Part shown: piece by piece, positions 8,253 to 16,762 of the stretch
Position numbering within the stretch: position 1 is the stretch's first letter
Layout: every line of letters starts with the position of its first letter
DNA from: Actinopolymorpha alba DSM 45243
Lineage (GTDB): Bacteria; Actinomycetota; Actinomycetes; Propionibacteriales; Actinopolymorphaceae
Assembly: GCF_000373925.1 (NCBI RefSeq)
Contig: NZ_KB892812.1
Span: forward strand, 62,179 to 126,178
Direction of reading: 5' to 3'
DNA: 64,000 bases
Translations under genes and position numbers: made by a program
Notes under the pieces: model-generated
Told to the model about the DNA's origin: nothing
Seen by the model: only the letters and a program-made list of their open reading frames with translations
The model's database searches: none

Positions 8253-8787
8253 GCACGTCTGATCCCGTCGGCGCGATACAAACTGCCCTACTGAGGTCGG
8301 ACAGCCTGCCTCGACCTGCGGTCAGCGTCGGCTCTCCCGTCTTAAGGCAGCGCGTTAGACAGACTTGCCTGCGATGAGGAGGTACTTGCCAGTAGCCGGG
8401 GACCGATCGGGTTGCGCTGCGCCAGTCCCCACCCTTCCGCCGCCTGCCCGAGGTCGCCTACGAGTGCGACCTCCTGGTGACCCTCGCCGGGGTGGGCGCG
8501 CCAGTGGCGGCCGTCATCGCGGGACCGACGCTGGTGAACGGCTCGGTCTGGGTGGCGTTCGCCTGGGTTGACGGCGCACACCCGGCGGTCCCGGTCGAGG
8601 ACCCGACCAGCTACGGCCGTCTGCTCGCCGTGCGCGCTGGCCGCGTGGCTCGTCGAAACGGCGAGGGGAATCCGTAACACGGTGGACTGGAAATCTGGGG
8701 CGACCCCGGAACCAACCCGAAACCACGGGATACCCCGAAACGGTATCCCGTGCGGAAGGCGACTAAGACAAGGCGCTCTGCGGCGAA
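8253..8787. other. Intergenic stretch with uninterpreted coding-like segment
   Basis: About 530 bases between the HNH gene and the small acidic protein. A plus-strand frame around 8440-8677 (from about LLVTLAGVGAPVAAVIAGP to VEDPTSYGRLLAVRAG) has protein-like texture with alternating hydrophobic strands. Its upstream part shifts frame and it has no good ribosome site, so it may be the remnant of a lost gene. A perfect hairpin lies at 8724-8752. No family could be assigned. Confidence 0.4.
8724..8752. repeat. Perfect 11-bp inverted repeat (hairpin)
   Basis: CACGGGATACC at 8724-8734 and GGTATCCCGTG at 8742-8752 are exact reverse complements separated by CCGAAAC. No T-tract follows, so it is not a classical terminator on either strand. 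It could be a weak terminator for the reverse-strand gene at 8788-9033, an operator or the end of a lost element. Confidence 0.6.
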
Positions 8788-9033
8788 TCATCCTGGCCTC
8801 AGGGCATGATTCAGTGCAGCGTCATGCAACAGCTGCAGCTCGACTTCGTCCAGCTCAAGCCATGCTTCCTCCTCCTGCGCGACTGACCCGAGAACTGTCG
8901 AGCCGTCGACCCGGAGAAAATGGAGATCCTCTGGAAGATCTGGATTAACCCACTTGAAGAGATCATCGGTGGCGGTCAAGAGTTCCTCAAGCGATTCAGG
9001 CGCGCCCGGAAGAGATGGCGTTGCGAGACCCAT
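8788..9033 (-). CDS. Small acidic hypothetical protein
   Basis: An 81-aa protein with a strongly acidic, conserved-looking middle: LLTATDDLFKWVNPDLPEDL, then LHFLRVDGSTVLGSVAQEEE and AWLELDEVELQLLHDAAL. The 'PDLPEDL.FLR.DGS..L.S.A.E..A.L.L...E' pattern resembles the C-terminal portion of larger hypothetical proteins of actinomycetes, often about 150-180 aa. Upstream of the ATG the same frame continues protein-like for about 12 codons (LARDAAIRRM) and then meets a stop near 9085. The gene may thus be a 5'-truncated remnant that happens to retain an internal ATG. Function unknown. Confidence 0.45.
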   Translation of the reverse strand: MGLATPSLPGAPESLEELLTATDDLFKWVNPDLPEDLHFLRVDGSTVLGSVAQEEEAWLELDEVELQLLHDAALNHALRPG

Positions 9034-9433
9034 CCGCCGAATAGCTGCGTCCCGGGCCAGAGGTGACGTCGTCCACGCTTACTCGGTACGGCGCGAGCGA
9101 GTCTAGTAGTGCGCGGGACGTCCGGGACAACCGAACGTCGGGCGATCTCCAGATGACGTCGCAGGATCTTGGGGGAATTTACTCGAATCGTCACTATTCG
9201 GGCTAGCTCAGTTTGCGTAAAGTTTCTCGATGCCAACTTGCCGAAGGAATCCTCCGTCGTGTAGAAATGCTGGGTTTCCCGGGGGGAGTGAGCTGTTGAC
9301 GAAGACCGGTCTTCCTGGGTCTTCTGGTTCATCGTGACGTTGGCTACGTGTTTCACGCGTCGCGCCGCCCGATATTTTGACCTGGCTGGCCGCCTGCATT
9401 GTCGAGACGGCCCCTGGACTTCGAGGAGTTCAC
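9034..9433. other. Intergenic stretch upstream of the DUF4328-like gene
   Basis: About 400 bases with no intact gene. It holds a TTGAC at 9296-9300 immediately followed by a perfect 14-bp palindrome, a plausible promoter/operator for the downstream membrane-protein operon, and short interrupted frames. Confidence 0.45.
9301..9314. promoter_or_regulatory. Perfect 14-bp palindrome, candidate operator
   Basis: GAAGACCGGTCTTC reads identically on both strands and directly abuts a TTGAC (possible -35) about 130 bases upstream of the GTG of the DUF4328-like gene. It is a candidate repressor site; no regulator is encoded next to it. Confidence 0.35.
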
Positions 9434-10219
9434 GTGAGGTGCACCAACTGCTCCGCGCCGATACCTCCGGATACGGTTGTCTGCCCTGCCTGCGGGATAT
9501 CGTCAGTGGTCGAGCCCGCAAAAGTAGTGGCGTTGAAGCCGGTGCGAAGCCTGGGTAATGCGCTGCGCGTACTGCTCGGTGTGTCCATCGCGGTCGGAGT
9601 CGTGGGAGGTGTCACATCGGGGCTGGTAGCGATGTCGTTGTCCGACTACGACTCAACTGCCCCGTACGGATCGATACCGCTCACGACCACGGAGTCGGTC
9701 CAGGCTGTCGCGGGCATCGCGTGGTACCTGCCGTTCCTGGGCTGCGCGATCACCTTCATCGTCTGGCTCTTCCGTACGCGGCACAACGCCGAGGTGCTGT
9801 GCGCCGCGCAGCATCGGCGGGCCCGTGGTTGGCTGATCGCCGGCTGGATCGTCCCGGTGGTCAACCTGTGGTTTCCCAAGCAGGTGGTTGATGACATCTG
9901 GAGCGCCAGTGACCCACGTACTCCTGCTGTCCGGAGGACGTTCGATGGCCTTGCTCGGTCCGGCCTGGTTACTGCGTGGTGGATGAGCTGGATTGTCTGG
10001 CTGTTCCTAAACAATATCGTCTCGCGGATGGCGTTGCGTGGCGAGACGGTGAGTGACCAACAACTCGCGTCGGTCGTCGCCTCCGCGTCAGTTGTACCGC
10101 TCCTGCTCGCCGGCGTTCTCGCGATGGTGGTGGTCGGGCGTATCACGCAGTTCCAGGAGTCGCGCGGCAGCGAAACCGGCGCGCCTAGCACCGTGGCAAG
10201 TCCGGCCGTCCAACAGTAG
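9434..10219 (+). CDS. Zinc-ribbon DUF4328-like membrane protein
   Basis: A 261-aa protein starting at GTG 9434, which has GAGGAG at 9423-9428. The N-terminus is a rubredoxin-like zinc ribbon (CTNCSAPIPPDTVVCPACG, two CxxC knuckles). Four hydrophobic segments follow at about residues 38-62, 88-110, 135-150 and 175-195, with a last one near 220-240. Between helices, FRTRHNAEVLC, ARGWLIAGWIVPVVNLWFP and KQVVDDIWSASDP are the hallmark of the DUF4328 family, common in actinomycetes and of unknown function. It ends 8 bases before the ATG of the lipoprotein gene, so the two are probably translated from one message. Confidence 0.8.
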   Translation: MRCTNCSAPIPPDTVVCPACGISSVVEPAKVVALKPVRSLGNALRVLLGVSIAVGVVGGVTSGLVAMSLSDYDSTAPYGSIPLTTTESVQAVAGIAWYLPFLGCAITFIVWLFRTRHNAEVLCAAQHRRARGWLIAGWIVPVVNLWFPKQVVDDIWSASDPRTPAVRRTFDGLARSGLVTAWWMSWIVWLFLNNIVSRMALRGETVSDQQLASVVASASVVPLLLAGVLAMVVVGRITQFQESRGSETGAPSTVASPAVQQ

Positions 10220-10227
10220 GGGTGCTC

Positions 10228-10800
10228 ATGCGTCAGTTCGCCACCGTCACAGCCGCGGCACTTCTTGCCCTCGCGGGATGTGCACCCGCCACTGGCGATG
10301 CGGCCATGACAGAGCCCGCCGCCGAGTCGGCGACTCCGAGCGTCACCGCCAAACCGTCGACATCGACTCCGGCGGCCACGCCGTCCCCGACGGCAAAGCC
10401 CAGTGCTACCCCGCTGTCGAAGGAGCAGGCAAGAGAGCGGTACCTGCAGATCGTGGCCCCCTACAACCGTTCGCTGGAACGCTTGGAGCAGGCGTTCAAT
10501 ACAGGCAAGCCGGTGAGCAAGCTGCGGGTCCTCGCGGCGAGCGTGGAGGAGTCGAACGCCACGCAGATTCGCGCCCTGCGCTCAACGCGGTGGCCGGCGA
10601 ACCTGCGGGCACCGATCGGGGACCTGATCGCTGAATCCAACGCGGCGCAGAAATACTGGCGGCGGGCAGCAGCAGCCCGTACGCGTCAGGAACTCGGGCA
10701 GGCGGCGGTTGCCGCCAGCCGGCACGACGGCTCCGTACCCGCTGGCAAGGTCCGCAAGCTCCTCGGACTCGATGACTATGACGAGAACGACTACAGCTGA
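10228..10800 (+). CDS. Putative lipoprotein
   Basis: A 190-aa exported protein. ATG 10228 (or GTG 10222) begins MRQFATVTAAALLALAGCAP: a short positive start, hydrophobic core and LALAGC lipobox, so the mature protein should carry a diacylglyceryl cysteine. A Thr/Pro/Ser-rich linker of about 45 residues (typical cell-wall spacer) follows, then a helical domain with QARERYLQIVAPYNRSLERL and LRALRSTRWPANLRAP-like helices. No enzyme motif is visible. It lies directly behind the zinc-ribbon membrane protein, suggesting the pair work together at the membrane. Function unknown. Confidence 0.75.
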   Translation: MRQFATVTAAALLALAGCAPATGDAAMTEPAAESATPSVTAKPSTSTPAATPSPTAKPSATPLSKEQARERYLQIVAPYNRSLERLEQAFNTGKPVSKLRVLAASVEESNATQIRALRSTRWPANLRAPIGDLIAESNAAQKYWRRAAAARTRQELGQAAVAASRHDGSVPAGKVRKLLGLDDYDENDYS

Positions 10801-10853
10801 GCCACGGCGCTGAGCCGGGGCGGCGAGGGTTCCACTAACGCGCTGCCAGGTGG

Positions 10854-11486
10854 CTAGCGCAGTTGCGCGTCATTGCCGCGGTAAGCGGGCAGCGCTCGGG
10901 TCTGATCAGCCGACACCCACGCGGCATCCCGGCCGGAGTCGGTGGGTCGCATGTACACCCATTCACCGTCCGCGCGACGCTGCCGCTGCTCGACCCGGCC
11001 GACGATCCAGCGTTCCCTGCCGCTGGAGTCGATGCCGGCGAAGTACTCCACGGTGTCGGCTCGGTAGGGGCGGTGGTGGGAAGCCGCTGCCTGGTAGGGG
11101 GCGGCCGCGGCACCTCGGGACGGGGCGAACTGCTCACGCCGCGGTCGCCTCGGGCGATTCATCGACCAGGTCACCAGCGTGGCGGTTACCGCGATCGCCC
11201 CGGCCAGCATCAGGATGGCACCCATGGCGGTGTCGGCGATGTAGGGCACGTCGATGTCGACCGCCCACGCGAGAATCGCGCCGGTGGCCATGAGCACGAT
11301 GCCCGTCCCCAACCCGGCCTCTGGCCGGTTCGTCTTCATGATGACCGCGATGACCACGATCGCGATCCCGACGAGCACGAGGATCAACCCGAGCGCATCG
11401 TCGTCGATGTAGGGGAGGTCAATGTCCACCGCCCAGGACAGGATGGCCCCGGCCGCAATCAAGAAGATTCCCGTTCCGACGCCCAT
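10854..11486 (-). CDS. Tandem DUF6458-like membrane protein
   Basis: The start is ATG 11486 (GGAAAGG upstream) rather than the longer frame, because MGVGTGIFLIAAGAILSWAV is the conserved family N-terminus. The 210-aa product contains two near-identical copies of a two-helix module: residues 1-45 (G-x-G-x-F/V-L-x-A-x-G-A-I-L-x-WAVDID-PYI-D) and about 57-100 (GLGTGIVLMATGAILAWAVD). Each ends in a second helix, LGLILVLVGIAIVVI and MGAILMLAGAIAVTA. The C-terminal 90 residues are Arg-rich and soluble, with a strand-rich segment FAGIDSSGRERWIVGRVEQR. Single-module DUF6458 proteins are about 75-85 aa; the internal duplication plus extra domain is unusual. Function unknown. Confidence 0.75.
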   Translation of the reverse strand: MGVGTGIFLIAAGAILSWAVDIDLPYIDDDALGLILVLVGIAIVVIAVIMKTNRPEAGLGTGIVLMATGAILAWAVDIDVPYIADTAMGAILMLAGAIAVTATLVTWSMNRPRRPRREQFAPSRGAAAAPYQAAASHHRPYRADTVEYFAGIDSSGRERWIVGRVEQRQRRADGEWVYMRPTDSGRDAAWVSADQTRALPAYRGNDAQLR

Positions 11487-11584
11487 GAACCTTTCCTTCG
11501 GCCGACCGTGGCGGACCTTGGAGACCCTACCGAGGCTGTCAACTGTTGTCTTCTGGTGAGCAAACGTGAGCGTGCTCTGTTCCA

Positions 11585-13047
11585 TCAGGCAGCCTCGCCT
11601 TGCGGTGAGGCGGTCCCCGTCTGATCGACACCGGCGGTGTCGTGCGGGGTTGACGCTTCGCGGCCTGCTGCGTCGCCCGCTGGCGCGGGTTCGGTCTCCT
11701 GCGTGGCTCCACGTCCTGCCACCGGGCCACTCCCGGCGGGACTCGATTCACCCAGATGGTGGGTTTCGCTGAGTCGGGCGAGGTTAGTCGCTGCGTTCAG
11801 GTCCCGGTCCAGGACCTGGCCGCAGTGTTCGCACACGTAGGTGCGCTCCGACAGGGCGAGCTTTGGTTTTCGGCTGCCACATCCCGAGCACGTTTTCGAG
11901 GACGGGTACCACCGGTCGGCCTCGACCAAGGTGGACCCGTACCAGGTCGTCTTGTAGGCCAGCATCCGCCGCACCTGCGCGAGTGCGGCGTCCGCCAACG
12001 CGCGGTTGAGGCCTTTCTTGCGGGCACCACCAGCGGCCCGCATTCCTGAGGCGTTCAGCCTCTCCACGGCGATGATCTGGTGCTGCTGGGCGAGTCGGGT
12101 GGTGGCCTTGTTCAGTACGTCCCGCCGGGCTTCGCGGCACGGGCGTGGGTTCTACCGATCCGGGTCTGGGTGCGTTGCCACCGGTTCGATGGCTGCTGCT
12201 TCCGCTTCGCCGTGGTGTCGTAGGGGCCTTGCTGGCGGGCGGCCTTGCGCTGCAACACCCGCAACCGGGCCTGCGCGGCGGTGAGACTCTTGGGTGCGGG
12301 CACTCGCTCGACTTCTGTGCCTTCGGGGGTGGCGACCACGAGCAGGCTGTCGGCCTTCACACCAACATCGACACCCACGACCGGATGCCGCACCGGCGCG
12401 TGTGCAGGTCGGACGACGCTGCGCTTCACCAGCGTCTGGAAGGCCACATGCCACCGCCCGCCGCTGTCGCGGGTGACGGTGGCGGACAGGATACGGGCGG
12501 TCCCGGCCTCGACACGTCGGGCGAGTTTCCGGGTGGACTCGTGGACCCGGACGGTGCCGAGCCTGGGCAGGGTCACGTGGTGCCGGTCGTTCTCGACCCG
12601 GATGGTGCCGGTGGTGAACCGCACCGAGGCCCGGTCACGGCGGGAGTGGAACCTGGGGAACCCGACCACCTGCCCGGCCCGCTGGCCGTTACGGGACTTC
12701 GACCACGCCTCCAAAGACCGGGCCAACGAGTCCAGGCCGGTGTTGTACGCCTCCTTGGAGTTCTCCGCCCACCACGGTGCCACCGTCGCCTTGCGGGCGT
12801 TCCACGCCCGACGCAGGGCTGGGAGCGACCATCCCAACGCCGGGGTCAGGTCCGCCTCGGTGATGCCGTAGGTGCGTTCGGCGGCCCGCTGGGCCAGGAC
12901 CGCTTTCACCAGGCCGAGCATGTGGTTATGCGCGAACCGGGCCGCACCAGCATGCGACCACAAGGCGCGTTCCTGCGCCGGGGTCGGGTCCAGGGCGAAA
13001 CGGTACGCCTGCGCTGTCCACCCGTCAGGGATCTCGAACCTCGCCAT
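11585..13047 (-). pseudogene. tnpB: TnpB (RNA-guided nuclease of IS607 element), frameshifted
   Basis: Two reverse-strand frames together encode a complete TnpB of about 485 aa. The first (13047 to about 12130) begins MARFEIPDGWTAQAYRFALD and contains the RuvC-I motif VVGVDVGVKADSLL. The second resumes with DVLNKATTRLAQQHQIIAVE (RuvC-II glutamate), then the zinc finger CSGCG...CEHCG and the RuvC-III aspartate in VLDRDLNAATNLAR. The join falls near 12130-12137, where the expected AAC-GCC codons read AA-GCC: a one-base deletion. All catalytic acids D, E and D survive, so the frameshift is the only visible lesion. It starts 2 bases after the tnpA stop. Confidence 0.85.
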
Positions 13048-13049
13048 GT

Positions 13050-13381
13050 TCAGGCCACAACTTCCGGCTCGGCCTTGGTGGCGGTGACCGCATGCATGGC
13101 CCGGTCCCGCGCACCCCGGCGGCCCTGCGCGCCGAGACCGGCTTCGAGGTGTTCGACCCTGAACCGGGCCAGACGGTCACGATGCTCCACGACCACCACT
13201 GTCGCAGAAGGGTCCGACAAAACCCTCCCAACCTCGGCCGCTTCCGGTTCAGCCCGGACCCCACCTCGCGCACGACCTCGCCGACCTCGTACCCGTTCGT
13301 GGTGGCCCACGAGGTGAGCCGCGCGACCTGCCTGTCCAGGTCCGAGCGTTGATCATGCGACGACACCCGCGCGTACACCAC
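13050..13381 (-). pseudogene. tnpA: TnpA serine recombinase of IS607 element, remnant
   Basis: The frame from 13381 gives VYARVSSHDQRSDLDRQVAR, the Ser-nucleophile segment of IS607 resolvases, up to GSGLNRKRPRLG. A frameshift there moves the reading into the frame containing SDPSATVVVVEHRDRLARF and then VEHLEAGLGAQGRRGARDRA. In intact family members about 30 residues lie between AQGRR and GARxRA, ending in another G-R-R; here they are missing, consistent with deletion between repeated GRR codons. The N-terminal MerR-like HTH is also absent upstream of 13381. The gene cannot encode a working transposase. Confidence 0.8.
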
Positions 13382-13582
13382 ACCCGGCCAACCTCACACA
13401 CTCATAAAAAGGCACACGTTCGATCGCGCTTGCTCACGCAACGCCGAGCAGTTCAAACCCCTGCCGAGGGACTGACACAGAGTCACGATGGGCGCCGTGT
13501 TTCTCCTTCAGACGAGGGGAGTACGGACCAGTCAGTCGGCACATCCCAACCAGGGAAGCGCGCTTCGACTGGGCAGGAGCGG

Positions 13583-14578
13583 ATGTTGGCGACCGAGAGA
13601 TCCCGACCTGAGGCCCCCATCCGAAATACTTTGACGCTGGTATTCGGCCTTCCCTACCGTGCCGGGGTGATTTATCAGCACCCGCTTGCGTTCTTGTTGG
13701 GTCTTGAGGGCATAGCCCTGCTCCGCGCCTTCGCTGGAGATCACGGCCGGGAGTTCGTCGATGCCCGTCTGGCGGAGGTTCGGGCGCTGCTGGAGGCCGG
13801 GTCGGAACTCGGTGACGGAGCCACGGTGGGCCCGATCACCACGGTGGACGGATACCGGGAATGGGCGCAGCTCTACGACCAGCAAGCCAACCAGCTCATC
13901 GACCTGGAACAACCGGCCGTACGGGAGATCCTCGATGGCCTGACGCCTGGCACGGCCCTGGACGCGGCATGTGGGACCGGCCGGCATGCTTCGTACCTTG
14001 CCTCGCTGGGTCACGACGTGATCGGGGTCGACACTTCGGCGCAGATGCTGGCCAAGGCTGCGGCCAAGGTCCGTGAAGGTCGGTTCGTCCTGGCCGACCT
14101 TCACGACCTGCCACTTCCTGACGACCACGTGGACCTGGTGGTCTGTGCCTTGGCGCTCACCCACGTCCCCGACCTCGAGCCTGTGCTGGCGGAGTTCGTG
14201 CGCGTGCTGCGCCCCGGAGGCCATCTGGTGATCTCCGACTCCCGCGGCCTGCTCGCCGATCTTGGCCTGCCGTTGGTTCAGACTGTCGACGGCGACTTCG
14301 GTTACATGCCCACGTGGAGCCGCCACACCAGCGACTATCTCCAGGCCGCACTTCCGCTCGGCCTGGTGGTCCGTCGGTGCGAGGAGCCTCGGCGCCCGTA
14401 TCCGCTGGTCGACGACAACGACGAACGCTCCGTCGACGCTGACCCGCCGCTCGCGCACGTACCAGGCTCACCACCGAACATCTGGGCCTTGCACCGCTGG
14501 TGTACCGACGCCGCCAATGCCGCCTACCGCGGCGTGCCGGCGGCCATCATCTGGCACTTCCAACTCGCCGCGTCCTGA
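13583..14578 (+). CDS. SAM-dependent methyltransferase (class I)
   Basis: A 331-aa protein if translation starts at ATG 13583 (AGGAG 3 bases upstream, rather close); a GTG near 13667 before IYQHPLAFLLGLEG is an alternative that would better match the family N-terminus. The Rossmann core shows motif I ALDAACGTGRHASYLASLG at about residue 130, the acidic loop VIGVDTSAQML, VDLVVCALALTHVPD and LRPGGHLVISDSRG. These match a Streptomyces-type UbiE/Coq5-like methyltransferase with a conserved N-terminal AGVIYQHPLA segment. The substrate is unknown. The dead IS607 element ends about 150 bases upstream. Confidence 0.8.
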   Translation: MLATERSRPEAPIRNTLTLVFGLPYRAGVIYQHPLAFLLGLEGIALLRAFAGDHGREFVDARLAEVRALLEAGSELGDGATVGPITTVDGYREWAQLYDQQANQLIDLEQPAVREILDGLTPGTALDAACGTGRHASYLASLGHDVIGVDTSAQMLAKAAAKVREGRFVLADLHDLPLPDDHVDLVVCALALTHVPDLEPVLAEFVRVLRPGGHLVISDSRGLLADLGLPLVQTVDGDFGYMPTWSRHTSDYLQAALPLGLVVRRCEEPRRPYPLVDDNDERSVDADPPLAHVPGSPPNIWALHRWCTDAANAAYRGVPAAIIWHFQLAAS

Positions 14579-14695
14579 TCTGCCGCCACTTTAGGCCTTG
14601 ACCGCAACTCTGGCGGGTTCGCATAATCACCGGAAGTCGCACGGCAGGAGCACTGCGGACCGCGCCCTGGTCGTGGGCGCCGAGAGGGGCAGAGC

Positions 14696-16762
14696 GTGAA
14701 CGCCGAGCCAGCGGAAATCCGGGTAGAGACGACACCGACGAGACGTGCCTTCCTTCGCGGCGCTGGGATGGCTGGGGTGGCCGGCGCCGGGCTCCTCGGG
14801 ACGGGCGTCCTGGCCGGCTCGGGCACAGCCCGCGCGGCCGGGCCGACTCCACCCGGCACCATCACCGACTTCGGCATCCTGTCCACCGCACTCACCCTTC
14901 ATGAGGGGTGCTTCGGGACTGACGGCGACGGGACGCCGGTCGTCTACGGCCTCCAGATGGGGACCCCCGGTGTGGTCTCCGTCATCGATCCGATCAACCG
15001 CCAGCTCCGCCGCACGATCCGCCTCGAAGGGTCGTCGGGCGGGTGGGGCATCACCCAGGCCAGTGACGGGCTCGTCTACGCCGGCACCTACTACGACGGG
15101 CACCTCTATCAGTACGACCCGCGCGCCGATCAGGTCGTCGACCTCGGCCCGCCGGCGCCCGGCCAGACCTACGTCTACGGCCTCCGGCCCGGCACCGACG
15201 GCCGGATCTACGGTGGCACCTACCCGGGCGCGCGCGCCTTCTCGTACTCACCGACCGAGGGATTCCGCGACTACGGTCCGATGTACGACGGCCAGTTCTA
15301 CGCCGTCGACACCGCGATCGACCCGGAGCGGAACGTGCTCTGGGCGGCGATCGGGTCGGCCGGCCACCTCATCCGGCTCGACCTCGCCACGGGGGAGAAG
15401 CGCGACATCCTACCGGCGGAGCTGCGGGGCCAGCCGAGCTACCCGTACGACATCAACCTCACCGGCGGGAAGCTCTTCGTCAAGCTCAGCCAGGGCGGCA
15501 CGGCGTTCGTCCTCGACCCCGACACTGGTGCGGTGATCAGGGATGGCTTCACGATGACCTCGCGGGGCACCGCGCCGCTCGCCCCCGACGGCCGGTCGGT
15601 CTACTTCACGTCCTCCGGACAGCTGTGGAGGTACGACCTGAGCACGGATCAGCCGGCCGCGGTCCTCAGCGCGGCCGGGACGCCGATCTCCACCGGTGCC
15701 GGCGTCGGGTGGGGTTTCATCGACGGGACGTTGTACGCCGCGATCGGCAACTACGCCGGGCAGGCCCTGCGCTACGACCCGAGCGCGGGGACGTCCGAGG
15801 CCTTCACGCTGCCGTTCCCACCGCAGGCGATCGACCTCTCCAACCTCACGCCCGGGCCTGACGGCCGGGTCTACTCGAACCTCTTCATCAACGGCAACTT
15901 CGCGGTCTTCGACCCGGCCACAGAAGCCGTCACCACGCTGGGGCGGCTCGGCCAGGCGGACGGGTTCGGCTGGCATGACGGGCTGCTGTACGCCGGGGTC
16001 TATCCGTACGGCGGGGTCCTCGCGTACGACCCGAGCAGGCCGTACGTGCTCGGCACCAATCCGCGCGAGCTCTTCCGGCTGCAGACGAGCCACGGCCAGA
16101 ACCGCCCGGTCGCGATCGTCGGGGCCGAGGGCACCCTCTATGTCGGAAGCACGCCCGACTATGGGCAGTGGGGCGGCGCGCTCACGGCGTACGACCTCAC
16201 GACCGGCGACTACACCGTCCGGCGAAACATCGTGCCCGACCAGGCCGTCGTCTCCCTCGCCGTCCTCGGCGACACACTCTGGGGCGGTACGTCGATCGCG
16301 GGCGGCGGTGGAACGACACCGAAGGCGACCGAGGCGAAGCTCTTCGCGGTTGACCTGGCGACCGGCGAGAAGAGGGCGGAGTACACACCGGTCCCCGGAG
16401 CCGACTCGATCGACTCCCTGGTCAGAGGACCGGACGGGCGGCTCTGGGGGCTGGCCGCCGGCACCCTCTTCAGCTTCGACCCGGCACGGCGGGTCGTCAC
16501 CCGGCGCAAGGACCTGCCCGGTGGCTCCTCCACCTGGCAGGACGAAATCCGGGTCAACCCCGACGGCTACGTCTACGTGTCGAGCGGTGGCCAGCTGCTG
16601 CGGATCGACCCGCGGTCGTGGAAGGTCGTGGTCATCCGGCAGACCGGTACCCGCCGGCTCGACCAGGACAGCGCCGGCAACCTGTGGTTCTGCGACGGCC
16701 CGCGGCTGCTGCGCTACGCGCCGCGGTCCGGCTCCACTACGGAGGTGGCGCGCCCTGGGTGA
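14696..16762 (+). CDS. Tat-exported beta-propeller protein
   Basis: A 688-aa protein starting at GTG 14696, with GAGAGGGG upstream. The N-terminus has a twin-arginine signal (TRRAFLRGAGMAGVAGAGLL) ending at ARAAG. The rest is a repeat protein: recurrent blocks of the type 'G.DGR.Y.G.Y......YDP......LG' (for example YAGTYYDGHLYQYDP and YGGTYPGARAFSYSP, then LWAAIGSAGHLIRLDL) indicate an NHL/PQQ-like beta-propeller, probably two propellers given the length. Such secreted propellers act as lyases, sugar-binding or lactonase-like proteins; no catalytic site is evident. Its last 49 bases overlap tail-to-tail with the adenylation-acyltransferase gene. Confidence 0.75.
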   Translation: MNAEPAEIRVETTPTRRAFLRGAGMAGVAGAGLLGTGVLAGSGTARAAGPTPPGTITDFGILSTALTLHEGCFGTDGDGTPVVYGLQMGTPGVVSVIDPINRQLRRTIRLEGSSGGWGITQASDGLVYAGTYYDGHLYQYDPRADQVVDLGPPAPGQTYVYGLRPGTDGRIYGGTYPGARAFSYSPTEGFRDYGPMYDGQFYAVDTAIDPERNVLWAAIGSAGHLIRLDLATGEKRDILPAELRGQPSYPYDINLTGGKLFVKLSQGGTAFVLDPDTGAVIRDGFTMTSRGTAPLAPDGRSVYFTSSGQLWRYDLSTDQPAAVLSAAGTPISTGAGVGWGFIDGTLYAAIGNYAGQALRYDPSAGTSEAFTLPFPPQAIDLSNLTPGPDGRVYSNLFINGNFAVFDPATEAVTTLGRLGQADGFGWHDGLLYAGVYPYGGVLAYDPSRPYVLGTNPRELFRLQTSHGQNRPVAIVGAEGTLYVGSTPDYGQWGGALTAYDLTTGDYTVRRNIVPDQAVVSLAVLGDTLWGGTSIAGGGGTTPKATEAKLFAVDLATGEKRAEYTPVPGADSIDSLVRGPDGRLWGLAAGTLFSFDPARRVVTRRKDLPGGSSTWQDEIRVNPDGYVYVSSGGQLLRIDPRSWKVVVIRQTGTRRLDQDSAGNLWFCDGPRLLRYAPRSGSTTEVARPG

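Larger units (their letters stand above)
11555..13438 (-). mobile_element. Decayed IS607-type insertion element
   Basis: An element with adjacent serine-recombinase (tnpA) and tnpB genes in the IS607 order on the reverse strand, both broken. Short related motifs occur near both ends in inverted orientation: CGCTTGCTCA at 13427-13436 and TGAGCAAACG at 11557-11566 (9 of 10 positions complementary). The boundaries are therefore approximate. IS607 elements move through TnpA and carry TnpB as an RNA-guided nuclease. Confidence 0.65.

Noticed and set aside
8680..8760. Possible tRNA-Ser (GGA)-like loop around CTGGAAATC
   Set aside because: No acceptor stem or T loop; the conspicuous hairpin nearby is not a tRNA arm.
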